From: Salipiger mucosus DSM 16094
GTDB taxonomy: Bacteria; Pseudomonadota; Alphaproteobacteria; Rhodobacterales; Rhodobacteraceae
Direction of reading: 5' to 3'
DNA: 64,000 nt
NCBI RefSeq assembly: GCF_000442255.1
Contig: NZ_KE557276.1
Coordinates: 240,877-304,876, forward strand
Under the pieces are notes generated by a model. The model did no database searches, was not told where the DNA came from, and saw only the letters and a program-made list of their open reading frames with translations. Both the position numbers and the translations under genes were made by a program. Positions 7,223 through 14,349 of the stretch are shown one piece after another. Within the stretch, counting starts at the first letter, position 1, and every line of letters starts with the position of its first letter.

Positions 7223-9208
7223 TCAAAGCGCGAGCGCGGCCTCGTAGCCGTCGAGGAAGGCGGCCTCGATGTCGCGCGGGGCGTAGCAGTCGCCGATGGC
7301 CCGGACCGTGAGGCCCGCCGCCTCGAGCGGTGCGCGCAGGGTGTCGCGGGGAAGGCCGGGGTCGGCCAGCACGATGCTGTCGTAGCTGCGCAGGGGCATG
7401 GGCTGGCGGCTGAAGACGTTCTCCAGCGTGACGCGTCCGCCGTCGAAGCGAGCGGGCCGCGTCGCGGGGAGGAAGGTCACGCCCAGCTCGGCCGCCTGTT
7501 TCCAGAAATAGGTCAGGTTCTGGATTACCAGGTTGTGGCCCGCGTGCAGGCCCTGCGTGCTGAGGTCGACGTTGCGCCCGAGCCGCGCGAGGTGGATCGC
7601 CGCGGCCATGCCCGGCGTGCGATTCATGTTGTCGATGACCAGAACGCGCGCGCCGCAGCGCGCGGGATCCTGCACCGCCTCGTCGACGGTCAGGATCGGC
7701 GCCGCCTCGGCCCCGGGCGTGCGCAGGGTGCCGGGCCGCGCGCCGCAGGCCAGCAGCACGACGTCAGGCGCGGCCTCGGCGATGCGCGCGGCACTCGCGC
7801 GGGCGCCAAGCCTCAGGGTGACGCCGAGCCGTTCGATCTCCGCGGCCTTGTGGTCGATCATCCGGCCCCACTCGGCGCGGCCCTCGGGCAGGCGGGCCAC
7901 GTTCATGCGGCCTCCGAGGCACTCGTGCTCGTCGTAGAGCGTGACATCATGGCCGCGCAGCGCGGCGACGCGGGCGGCCTCCATGCCCGACGGCCCGGCG
8001 CCGATGACACTCACGCGCCGGGCTCGCTCGATGGGCGGCAGCGCGTGCCAGCGTTCTTCACGCCCCGTCGTGGGATTGCCGACGCAGGAGATGTGGCGCC
8101 CGCGGTAGAGCCGGCCGAAGCAGGCCTGCTCGCAGGCGACGCAGGGCGTCACGCGGTCCGTCCCGCCGCGCCGCGCCTTGGCGGGCAGGTGCGGGTCGGC
8201 GATGAGCGGGCGCACCATACCCGCCATGTCCGCGTCGCCCCGTGCCAGCAGGGCCTCGGCCTCGGCTGCGGTGTGGATGCGGGTCGCGTGCAGCACGGCG
8301 GTGCCGGGGCAGGCGGACCGGATGCGTCCTGCGAGCGAGGCGAAGGGCGCCGGCGGCAGCCCCATCGGCGGCTCGTGCAGCATGTTCGAGACAAGGTCGC
8401 CGTCGCTGCCCGCACTCACGTCGAGATAGTCGAGCGCGCCGGCCTCCACCAGCATCGGGCAGATCACGGCCATGTCCTCGGCGGTGAGACCGCCCGGGAT
8501 CAGCTCGTCGCCCGAGACGCGGATGCCAAGCGGAACGTCCGGCCCGATCTCGGCGCGCACGGCCGCGAGCACCTCGCGGGGGAAACGGGTCCGGTTCTCG
8601 ACCGAGCCGCCGTAGGCGTCTGTGCGGTGGTTGGTGAGCGGCGAGAGGAACTGGTTCAGCAGCAGCCCGTGGCCGCAATGCACCTCGATCCCGTCGAGCC
8701 CGGCCTCGAGGTTGCGCCGTGCGGCCGCCGCGAAGGCCGCGACCAGCTCGGCGATCTCGCCCGCGGTCATGGCGTGGGCGACTTCGCCGTACTTCTGCTC
8801 GTAGTCCGCCGAGGCCGACCACAGCGCCACAGGCCGGGCCGAGGTGGCCATGCCCATGTGCCCGAGGTAACCGAAGATGCGCCCGCCTTCGGCCTGCACG
8901 GCGCGGGCCACGCGGGCGAGGCCGGGCACGATGCGGTCGTCGTAATTGGTGAGCAGCCCGGTGATGCCCGGCGAGGAGGGGTGCACCTGCTGCGTGCCCA
9001 GCATGATGAGCCCGACCTCGCCGCGCGCGCGCTCGGCGTAATAGGCGACCATCCGGTCGTTGGGCGTGCCGTCGGTGGGCATGCCGGTGCCGTGGCCCGT
9101 CATCACGATGCGGTTGCGGATCCGGCAGCCGTTGATCGTGATCGGCTCGAACAGGTGGACGAAGGCGCCGCCACCCTCTGCCACATCGCTGTGCAGGTCG
9201 TCCTTCAT
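7223..9208 (-). CDS. Old Yellow Enzyme-type FMN/4Fe-4S/FAD oxidoreductase (2,4-dienoyl-CoA reductase / TMA dehydrogenase family)
   Basis: This 661-residue three-part flavoprotein has an N-terminal TIM barrel (LFEPITINGCRIRNRIVM; VHCGHGLLLNQFLSP; TDAYGGSVENR), a 4Fe-4S cluster motif with cysteines in CVACEQACFGR followed by C in HISCVGNP (C-x2-C-x3-C-x11-C), and a C-terminal NAD(P)/FAD domain (VSVIGAGPSGMEAAR). Relatives include trimethylamine dehydrogenase, histamine dehydrogenase, the N-methylproline demethylase StcD and dienoyl-CoA reductase. Oxidative N-demethylation or ring C=C reduction are both plausible. A regulator palindrome lies 48 bases upstream, and the gene is divergent from the DapA-like gene. 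Its start has GGAGA 7 bases upstream. Confidence 0.9.
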   Translation of the reverse strand: MKDDLHSDVAEGGGAFVHLFEPITINGCRIRNRIVMTGHGTGMPTDGTPNDRMVAYYAERARGEVGLIMLGTQQVHPSSPGITGLLTNYDDRIVPGLARVARAVQAEGGRIFGYLGHMGMATSARPVALWSASADYEQKYGEVAHAMTAGEIAELVAAFAAAARRNLEAGLDGIEVHCGHGLLLNQFLSPLTNHRTDAYGGSVENRTRFPREVLAAVRAEIGPDVPLGIRVSGDELIPGGLTAEDMAVICPMLVEAGALDYLDVSAGSDGDLVSNMLHEPPMGLPPAPFASLAGRIRSACPGTAVLHATRIHTAAEAEALLARGDADMAGMVRPLIADPHLPAKARRGGTDRVTPCVACEQACFGRLYRGRHISCVGNPTTGREERWHALPPIERARRVSVIGAGPSGMEAARVAALRGHDVTLYDEHECLGGRMNVARLPEGRAEWGRMIDHKAAEIERLGVTLRLGARASAARIAEAAPDVVLLACGARPGTLRTPGAEAAPILTVDEAVQDPARCGARVLVIDNMNRTPGMAAAIHLARLGRNVDLSTQGLHAGHNLVIQNLTYFWKQAAELGVTFLPATRPARFDGGRVTLENVFSRQPMPLRSYDSIVLADPGLPRDTLRAPLEAAGLTVRAIGDCYAPRDIEAAFLDGYEAALAL

Positions 9209-9255
9209 GCAGGCTCTCCGTCTCCGCCCGGCTTGGGGCGAAATGGTATGTGTTG

Positions 9256-9265
9256 TGATATATCA
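9256..9265. promoter_or_regulatory. GntR-type operator TGATATATCA between divergent flavoprotein and DapA-like genes
   Basis: Exact copy of the 10-bp palindrome, 48 bases before the flavoprotein start and 142 bases before the DapA-like start. Read on the minus strand it is TTCTTGATATATCACAA, close to the copies at 5842 and 13285 (TTCGTGATATATC). The position overlaps the expected promoter of the minus-strand gene, which suits repression relieved by an inducer. Confidence 0.7.
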
Positions 9266-9406
9266 AGAATATCCTTTAGGGTATGTCCAGACCCGAAGCC
9301 GCAGGTTTTGCCGCGTCACGCGCAAACGACCGGTTTTTGGGCAAGAGACCCCGGACGACAGGCCAGACCGCCCGCGCGGCCCGGCCAAGCAATGGAGACA
9401 GGACAG

Positions 9407-10336
9407 ATGATCGACACCCGGACGCGCGGCGTCTTCGTGATTTCCGCCACGCCCTTTGCCGAGGACGGTTCGCTCGACCTCGAGAGCGCGGCGCGGCTGA
9501 CCGAGTTCTACCTCGAGAAGGGCGCCTCGGGCCTGACGGTCCTGGGCATGATGGGCGAGGCGGCCAAGCTGACTCCGGAAGAAAGCCTTGCCTTCCTCGA
9601 CACGGTCCTGCGCGTGGTCGCGGGGCGGGTGCCGGTGGTGGTGGGCGTCTCGGCACCCGGCATCGTGGCGCTGGGGGCGTTGGCGAAACAGGCGATGGAG
9701 CGCGGTGCGGCGGGCGTCATGGTGGCGCCCACGCCGAACCTGCGCACCGACCAGCAGATCGAGGCCTACTACGCGCTGGTCTGCGAGACGCTGGGCCCCG
9801 ACGTGCCGGTCGTGCTGCAGGACTTTCCGCTGGCGCTGGGGGTGCAGTTCTCGGTCGATTGCCTCGTGCGGATCTTCGCCGCGCATCCGCAGATCGTCAT
9901 GCTCAAGCACGAGGACTGGCCGGGTCTCGCCAAGCTGGGCCGCCTGCGCGCGCTCGAGGCCGAGGGCCGCGCGCCCCATGTGTCGATTCTCGTCGGCAAC
10001 GGCGGGCTCTTCCTGCCGCAGGAGATGGCGCGCGGCGCCGACGGGGCGATGACGGGGTACGCCTATCCCGAGATGCTGGTCCAGGTGGTCGAGGGCATGA
10101 CCGCGGGCAATCGCGACGCGGTCGAGGACGTGTTCGACGCGCACCTGCCGCTCATCCGGCTGGAGACGCAGCCCGGCCTTGGTCTCGCCTTCCGCAAGCA
10201 GGTGCTGTTCCGTCGGGGCGCCATCGCCTCGCCCTTCGTGCGGCGCCCGGGGCCGAAGCTGGATGCCGAGGACATGGCCGAGCTCGACCGCACGCTTGGG
10301 CGGCTCGACCGGCGGCTTGCCGAACTGGCGGAGTGA
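9407..10336 (+). CDS. dihydrodipicolinate synthase (DapA) family lyase
   Basis: This 309-residue class I aldolase/lyase of the DapA/NanA family has the expected N terminus (GVFVISATPFAEDGSLD), a GxxGE-like motif (LGMMGEAAKL) and a Schiff-base lysine in IVMLKHED near residue 165. The tyrosine of the usual YNxP segment is absent; here it reads VVLQDFPLALG, so the proton relay differs from true DapA. The family splits or condenses keto acids, or dehydrates and deaminates hydroxyproline-derived pyrrolines. It is the only plus-strand gene inside the cluster and shares a control region with the flavoprotein. I chose the ATG at 9407 over one 15 bases upstream because of the purine-rich leader GGAGACAGGACAG. 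Confidence 0.87.
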   Translation: MIDTRTRGVFVISATPFAEDGSLDLESAARLTEFYLEKGASGLTVLGMMGEAAKLTPEESLAFLDTVLRVVAGRVPVVVGVSAPGIVALGALAKQAMERGAAGVMVAPTPNLRTDQQIEAYYALVCETLGPDVPVVLQDFPLALGVQFSVDCLVRIFAAHPQIVMLKHEDWPGLAKLGRLRALEAEGRAPHVSILVGNGGLFLPQEMARGADGAMTGYAYPEMLVQVVEGMTAGNRDAVEDVFDAHLPLIRLETQPGLGLAFRKQVLFRRGAIASPFVRRPGPKLDAEDMAELDRTLGRLDRRLAELAE

Positions 10337-10360
10337 GCCGCGAGGACCCGACCCTGTGCA

Positions 10361-10390
10361 GGCGCCGCCCCCGCGAGCCGGAGGCGGCGC
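10361..10390. terminator. possible bidirectional hairpin between convergent DapA-like and SDR genes
   Basis: The inverted repeat GCGCCGCC (10362-10369) pairs with GGCGGCGC (10383-10390) across a 13-base loop, inside the 60-base gap between two convergent stops. There is no T-tract on either strand, so it is only a candidate. Confidence 0.35.
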
Positions 10391-10396
10391 ACTTGG

Positions 10397-11185
10397 TCAG
10401 ATGGAGCGGATCATCCCGCCGTCGCAGCGGACCTTGGCGCCCGTGACGTAGCTGGCCTTCTCGCTCACGAGAAAGGCCGCGACCGAGGCGAATTCCTCGA
10501 CCTTGCCGTAACGGCCCGTCGGGATGCTCGCGCGCGAGGCGGCGGCGACCTCCTCGGCCGACTTGCCCTGCCGCTTGGCCGCCGCGGCGTCGAGATCGTC
10601 GACACGGGCGGTGTGGATGCGGCCGGGCAGCAGCACGTTGCAGGTCACCCCGTCGCCCGCGACTTCCGAGGCCGTCGTCTTGGACCAGCCCAGCAACGCG
10701 GCGCGCAGCGTGTTCGACATGCCGAGGTTGGGAATCGGCTGTTCGACGCCCGACGAGGTCAGCGTCAGCACGCGGCCCCAGCCCTGCGCGCGCATGGCCG
10801 GCAGCAGCGCGTTGGTGATCCCGATGACGCGCTCGACCATGGTCGAGAAGCTGGAGACCCAGGCCTCGGACGAGGTCTCGGTGATCGGGCCAGGCGGCGG
10901 GCCGCCGGTGTTGTTCACCAGGATGTCGACGCCGCCCAGCTTGTCCGTTGCCGCAGCCTGCAGCTGCGCCACCGCGTCCGGCGCCGCGAGGTCCGCCACC
11001 GCGAAATCGGCGCGGCCCGGTCCGCCCTCGGTGAGCCGCGCGGCGGCCTCCTCGAGCCGGGTCGCGTCGCGACCCGTCAGAAGCACATGCGCGCCCTCGG
11101 CGACCAGCGCCTCGGCGATGCCCAGGCCCAGCCCCCGCGAGGAGGCGAGCACGAGCGCGCGTTTTCCGTTCAGTCCAAGATCCAT
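10397..11185 (-). CDS. short-chain dehydrogenase/reductase with non-canonical active site
   Basis: This 262-residue Rossmann-fold SDR has the cofactor site ALVLASSRGLGLGIAEAL near residue 10, the NNTG structural motif (VDILVNNTGGPPPGP) and a C-terminal GAKVRCDGGMIRSI. The catalytic Ser is present in LTSSGVEQP, but the Tyr-x3-Lys pair is replaced by Ser-x3-Arg in GMSNTLRAALLGWSKT. A subfamily of 3-oxoacyl-ACP-reductase-like SDRs with this SNTLR signature is known to me, but without an assigned reaction. The start was set at the ATG beginning MDLGLNGKRA. It is the last of three same-strand genes (racemase, cyclic amidase, SDR). Its role in the pathway is unclear. Confidence 0.87.
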   Translation of the reverse strand: MDLGLNGKRALVLASSRGLGLGIAEALVAEGAHVLLTGRDATRLEEAAARLTEGGPGRADFAVADLAAPDAVAQLQAAATDKLGGVDILVNNTGGPPPGPITETSSEAWVSSFSTMVERVIGITNALLPAMRAQGWGRVLTLTSSGVEQPIPNLGMSNTLRAALLGWSKTTASEVAGDGVTCNVLLPGRIHTARVDDLDAAAAKRQGKSAEEVAAASRASIPTGRYGKVEEFASVAAFLVSEKASYVTGAKVRCDGGMIRSI

Positions 11186-11208
11186 GTCCGTCCTCTTTCC
11201 AGGTCCGT

Positions 11209-12561
11209 TCAGTGGCGCGCGATGAAGGCGCCGCTGCCCGCCCGCGACAGGATCTCGGTCCCGTCCCAGGCGATTTCGCCCCGGCGCACGGTCGTGCTCA
11301 CCGAGACGTCGAAGGTTTCGCCGTCGTAGGGGCTCCAGTTCAGCCCGTCGCGCGTGGTGGAGGCATCGAAGGGCGCGGGCCCCCGCTTGAGCACCGCGAG
11401 GTCCGCGTCGGCGCCCGGCACGATCGCGCCCTTGCGCGGCGCGATCCCGAAGAAGTCCGCCGGCGCCCGGCAGAGCGTCTCTGCCAGCCGCATCACGGCC
11501 TCGCGCGCGCCGTAGCGCGCGGCGGCGTCGGTGTAGAACGACGGCCCCAGCGTCTCGAGACCGGGGATGCCCGCGCCCGCGTCGAAGATCGAGGGCACCA
11601 GCTTGTTGTCGATGGGCCAACTCGAATGGTCCGAGGAGATGAAGGTGACTCGGCCCGCTTCGCAGGCTTCCCAGAGCCCCTCGATCGCGCCGGAGCGGAT
11701 CGGCGGAGAGACCTTCATCCGCGCGCCCAGCCGATCGACGTCGCGGGCGGCGTCGAAGTGCAGGTAGTGCACGCAAAGCTCGCCGGTGGCCCGCACGCCG
11801 CGCGCGGCATGCTCGGCGACGATCTCGAAACCGCGGGAGGAGGAGAGGTGCACGATGTGCACATGCGCTCCGGTGGCCGCGCCCAGCTCCATGAACTGCG
11901 CGGTGGCGGTCAGCTCGGCGACCTCGGGGCGCGAGGGTTCGTGGAACTCCGGCGTGATCTGCCCGGCTTCGCGGTGCCGCGCGATCATCGCCTGCACGAT
12001 CTCCTGGTCCTCGTTGTGAAGCCCCACCGGCAGTCCGGTCGGGACCGAGGCCGAGAGGATCGACATGATCTCGTCGGCGGGAATGCGCGGGAAGCGCACC
12101 GGGTGACTCTCGATCAGCGACAGCTTGAAGGCGCAGACGCCCGCCTTGGCGAGCGGCGCCATCTCGTCGGTGCCCTGGCCCGGCGCCACGGTGCCGTAGA
12201 GCGCCACGTCGCAATGCGAATGGGCCTCGACCGCGGCGACCTTGGCCTCGAGCCGCGCCATGGTGTTGAGCGGATCGGGGTTGTCGTAGGGCATGTCGAC
12301 CATGGTCGTGATGCCCCCCGCCAGCGCCGACTGCGAGGTCTCGGCAAAGCCCGGCAGGCCTCGGTAGCTGGTCGCGTGGGTCTGGCCATCGACGATGCCG
12401 GGGATCACCCAGTCGGTGCCCGCGTCGATCACGCGCTTTGCGTCGGGGCGTGGGCCTTGGCCCACGGCGGAGATATGCTCGCCGGTCACGGCCACCCAGC
12501 CGTCGTCGAGGATGCCCGACGGGGTCACGACGGCCCCGCACATCAGGAGATCATGGGTCAT
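11209..12561 (-). CDS. cyclic amidohydrolase of the dihydroorotase/hydantoinase/allantoinase family
   Basis: This 450-residue amidohydrolase-superfamily enzyme has an N-terminal beta-sandwich segment and a TIM barrel. Metal-site motifs in order are VDGQTHA (near 60), the lysine to be carbamylated in CAFKLSLIES (near 150), LHNEDQE (near 185), HIVHLSSSRG (near 240) and FISSDHSSW (near 305). The first motif is normally D-x-H-x-H; here the first His is Gln, so one metal ligand is changed. It is not pyrC, which is at 37203-38237. It lies 16 bases after the racemase-like gene. That pairing is typical of hydantoin degradation: hydrolysis of a 5- or 6-membered cyclic ureide or imide. Confidence 0.87.
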   Translation of the reverse strand: MTHDLLMCGAVVTPSGILDDGWVAVTGEHISAVGQGPRPDAKRVIDAGTDWVIPGIVDGQTHATSYRGLPGFAETSQSALAGGITTMVDMPYDNPDPLNTMARLEAKVAAVEAHSHCDVALYGTVAPGQGTDEMAPLAKAGVCAFKLSLIESHPVRFPRIPADEIMSILSASVPTGLPVGLHNEDQEIVQAMIARHREAGQITPEFHEPSRPEVAELTATAQFMELGAATGAHVHIVHLSSSRGFEIVAEHAARGVRATGELCVHYLHFDAARDVDRLGARMKVSPPIRSGAIEGLWEACEAGRVTFISSDHSSWPIDNKLVPSIFDAGAGIPGLETLGPSFYTDAAARYGAREAVMRLAETLCRAPADFFGIAPRKGAIVPGADADLAVLKRGPAPFDASTTRDGLNWSPYDGETFDVSVSTTVRRGEIAWDGTEILSRAGSGAFIARH

Positions 12562-12577
12562 GCGGCCTCTCGGTCTG

Positions 12578-13240
12578 TCAGGAGAAACGGGGGTAGCGCA
12601 GGGCGACCAGCGCGGCGCCGCGCAGCACGGCGGCCTGCACCGGGTCGATCACCGGCAGGCCGAGGCGCGACTCGATCTCGGGCCGGTAGATGCCCATCGA
12701 GGCGCAGCCCAGCACCAGGCACTCGGCGCCGTCGCGGTCGCGCAGCGCGGTGCCGACCTCGCAGATGCGCGCCACCGCCCGCTCGGCGTCGGCCATCGCC
12801 GCAACGCCCATGTCGAGCGAGCGGTCCCCGGCAAGAAAGCTCTCGTAGCCCAGGGCACGCACTGCGCGGCGGTGCCGCCCGATGGAGGCCTGCACGATGG
12901 AGACCACGCCGAAGCGACCGCCCATGAGCAGGGCCTCGCCGTAGGCGGCCTCGGCGATGCCCACCACGGGGCCCGCCAGCCGCTCGCGCGCGAGGTGAAG
13001 GCCGGGATCCGAGAAGCATCCGATCACATGGGCGTCGGCCGGCTCCGCCTCGAGCCGTGCGACCAGCGGATGCACGACCGCCTCGACGTCGGCCTGGCTC
13101 TCGATGCCCGCGGGGGCGCCGTCGAGCGTGCCGAAGACCAGCTCCGCGGCCAGCCCCGGAGCGACCAGCGCCGCCGACTGCTCCATGCTGTCGGTGACAT
13201 CGGTCGAGCTGTTCGGGTTCAGGACGTAGATACGGGTCAT
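12578..13240 (-). CDS. Asp/Glu/hydantoin racemase family protein
   Basis: This 220-residue protein has the two pseudo-symmetric cysteine motifs of cofactor-independent racemases: IGCFSDPGLH near residue 75 and LVLGCASMGIYRP near 178. These supply the two acid/base thiols. The N terminus IYVLNPNSSTDVTDSM is diagnostic of the hydantoin racemase branch (HyuE-like), and the length is as expected. It probably interconverts the enantiomers of a 5-substituted cyclic ureide or related compound before hydrolysis by the neighbouring amidase. It is the first gene of its operon, with an operator-like palindrome about 45 bases upstream. Confidence 0.88.
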   Translation of the reverse strand: MTRIYVLNPNSSTDVTDSMEQSAALVAPGLAAELVFGTLDGAPAGIESQADVEAVVHPLVARLEAEPADAHVIGCFSDPGLHLARERLAGPVVGIAEAAYGEALLMGGRFGVVSIVQASIGRHRRAVRALGYESFLAGDRSLDMGVAAMADAERAVARICEVGTALRDRDGAECLVLGCASMGIYRPEIESRLGLPVIDPVQAAVLRGAALVALRYPRFS

Positions 13241-13284
13241 GGGGGCACGCTGATACGAGTTGTTATGTCGATTAATATAGTTTG

Positions 13285-13294
13285 AGATATATCA
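13285..13294. promoter_or_regulatory. GntR-type operator (one mismatch) upstream of the racemase operon
   Basis: AGATATATCA on the plus strand differs by one base from TGATATATCA. On the minus strand the site reads TTCGTGATATATCTCAA, identical over 13 bases (TTCGTGATATATC) to the site at 5842. It lies about 45 bases before the racemase start, in the 117-base gap between the racemase gene and the regulator gene. Confidence 0.65.
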
Positions 13295-13357
13295 CGAAGC
13301 CATGCAAGCCCGTGCCCGGGTTTTCCGGCCGTTGCGCGGCCTTTTCCCGGGGGCTGC

Positions 13358-14071
13358 CTAGAGCGAGACCGATCCGAAGTTCGGGCTGTTCGCCAGCGTC
13401 GTCATCAGACCCTGCCGTGTCGCGTCGTTGTGGCGGATCATGATCTCGCGCGCGCGGGCAGGGTCGCGGCTGGCCAGGACCTCGACGATCTCCTTGTGCT
13501 CCTCGTTGGTCTCGGAGTTCACGTCGCGTAGCGTCGCGCCGAGATAGAAGAAGCGTTCGAGCTCGTCGATCTGGCGTTCCAGCATGGTGTAGAGCCGCTC
13601 GTTGCGCGAGGCGCGGGCGATGGCCAGGTGAAAGCTGCGGTTCTTGCCGACGAACTCGGCCAGCGCGGTCTGCGCGGAGGCATCGTAGGTGCCTTCGGCC
13701 AGCTCGGCGAGATCGGCAAGCTCGGCCTCGGTGATCCGGCTGGTGGCCAGCTCGGCCGCGCCCGACTCGAGGATCGTGCGGACGTCGAAAAGCTCGTTCA
13801 TGTCGCCGAAGGTGATTGCCGCCACCTGGTAGCCCCGGCGCGGGAAGGTGCGGATCAGCCCGTCCAGGCGCAGCGCCGCGAGTGCCTCGCGCACCGGTGT
13901 CTTGGAAACCTCGAACCGCGCGGCAAGGTCGGCCTCGGAGAGGTCGGCGCCGGGTTTCAGCTCGCAGGTCAGAATCTCGCGCCGCAGCTGGGCATAGACG
14001 GTTTCGGTCAGCGAGGGTTTCTTCTGCTTCTTCGCGCCGGTATCCGGAGCATTGCGTGTCGCGGCGTCCAA
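13358..14071 (-). CDS. GntR family transcriptional regulator, FCD (FadR-type) effector domain
   Basis: This 237-residue regulator has an N-terminal winged helix (TVYAQLRREILTCELKPGADL, then SEADLAARFEVSKTPVREAL at about 35-55) and an all-helical FCD ligand domain with the acidic/His metal-site pattern (DVRTILESGAAELA; NRSFHLAIARAS; NEEHKEIVEVLASRD). FCD regulators of this type respond to small organic acids and usually repress nearby catabolic genes. The start is a TTG at 14071 with GGGAG 6 bases upstream. A copy of TGATATATCA lies 33 bases before it, which suggests autoregulation. It is the probable controller of the 584-13,240 cluster. The effector is unknown. Confidence 0.92.
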   Translation of the reverse strand: MDAATRNAPDTGAKKQKKPSLTETVYAQLRREILTCELKPGADLSEADLAARFEVSKTPVREALAALRLDGLIRTFPRRGYQVAAITFGDMNELFDVRTILESGAAELATSRITEAELADLAELAEGTYDASAQTALAEFVGKNRSFHLAIARASRNERLYTMLERQIDELERFFYLGATLRDVNSETNEEHKEIVEVLASRDPARAREIMIRHNDATRQGLMTTLANSPNFGSVSL

Positions 14072-14103
14072 GTGCTACTCCCGGGTGCAATAGGTATATA
14101 TTC

Positions 14104-14113
14104 TGATATATCA
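14104..14113. promoter_or_regulatory. GntR-type operator TGATATATCA upstream of the gntR gene
   Basis: Exact copy of the palindrome, 33 bases before the regulator TTG start, in an A+T-rich patch (TAGGTATATATTC) likely to contain the regulator promoter. The remaining ~235 bases up to trigger factor hold no recognisable gene and presumably carry the tig promoter. Confidence 0.7.
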
Positions 14114-14349
14114 TAGGCACAGGCCGATCAACCGCCACGATGCAGAACGCCGCGGCAGGGCGGGCGCGGGGCAGGCAGTCGCCAGCGATGTGGGGCGTTC
14201 GGGGCTCTGCGCGGCCTGCCGCCCGGAGGCGGCAGTCGCGCTTCCAAAGGGGCCGAAAGCACCTTGCACGGGGGCGCGCGGACGCATAGAAGACCGCAAA
14301 TTCGCAAGCCGGGGCCATTCCGCGCCCCGATGAAGACATGGGGAATGGC

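Noticed and set aside
7037-10336. A 1099-codon plus-strand open reading frame covering the flavoprotein and DapA-like genes
   Set aside because: Only the last 309 codons are a real gene. The rest is the mirror of the minus-strand flavoprotein and cupin genes, kept open by high GC at third positions. Its product is low-complexity Gly/Ala/Arg/His.
10397-12541. A possible amidase-SDR fusion suggested by a continuous 714-codon frame
   Set aside because: The N-terminal part is an out-of-frame reading of the cyclic amidase gene. The SDR starts at its own ATG (11185), 23 bases after the amidase stop.
11209-12561. Considered as a second dihydroorotase (pyrC paralogue) for pyrimidine synthesis
   Set aside because: Motifs and length fit the hydantoinase/allantoinase branch, it pairs with a racemase, and a canonical pyrC lies at 37203-38237 beside pyrE.
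1-14113. The catabolic cluster considered as a recent mobile island
   Set aside because: No integrase, transposase, tRNA or flanking repeats were seen, and codon/GC character looks like the rest of the window.
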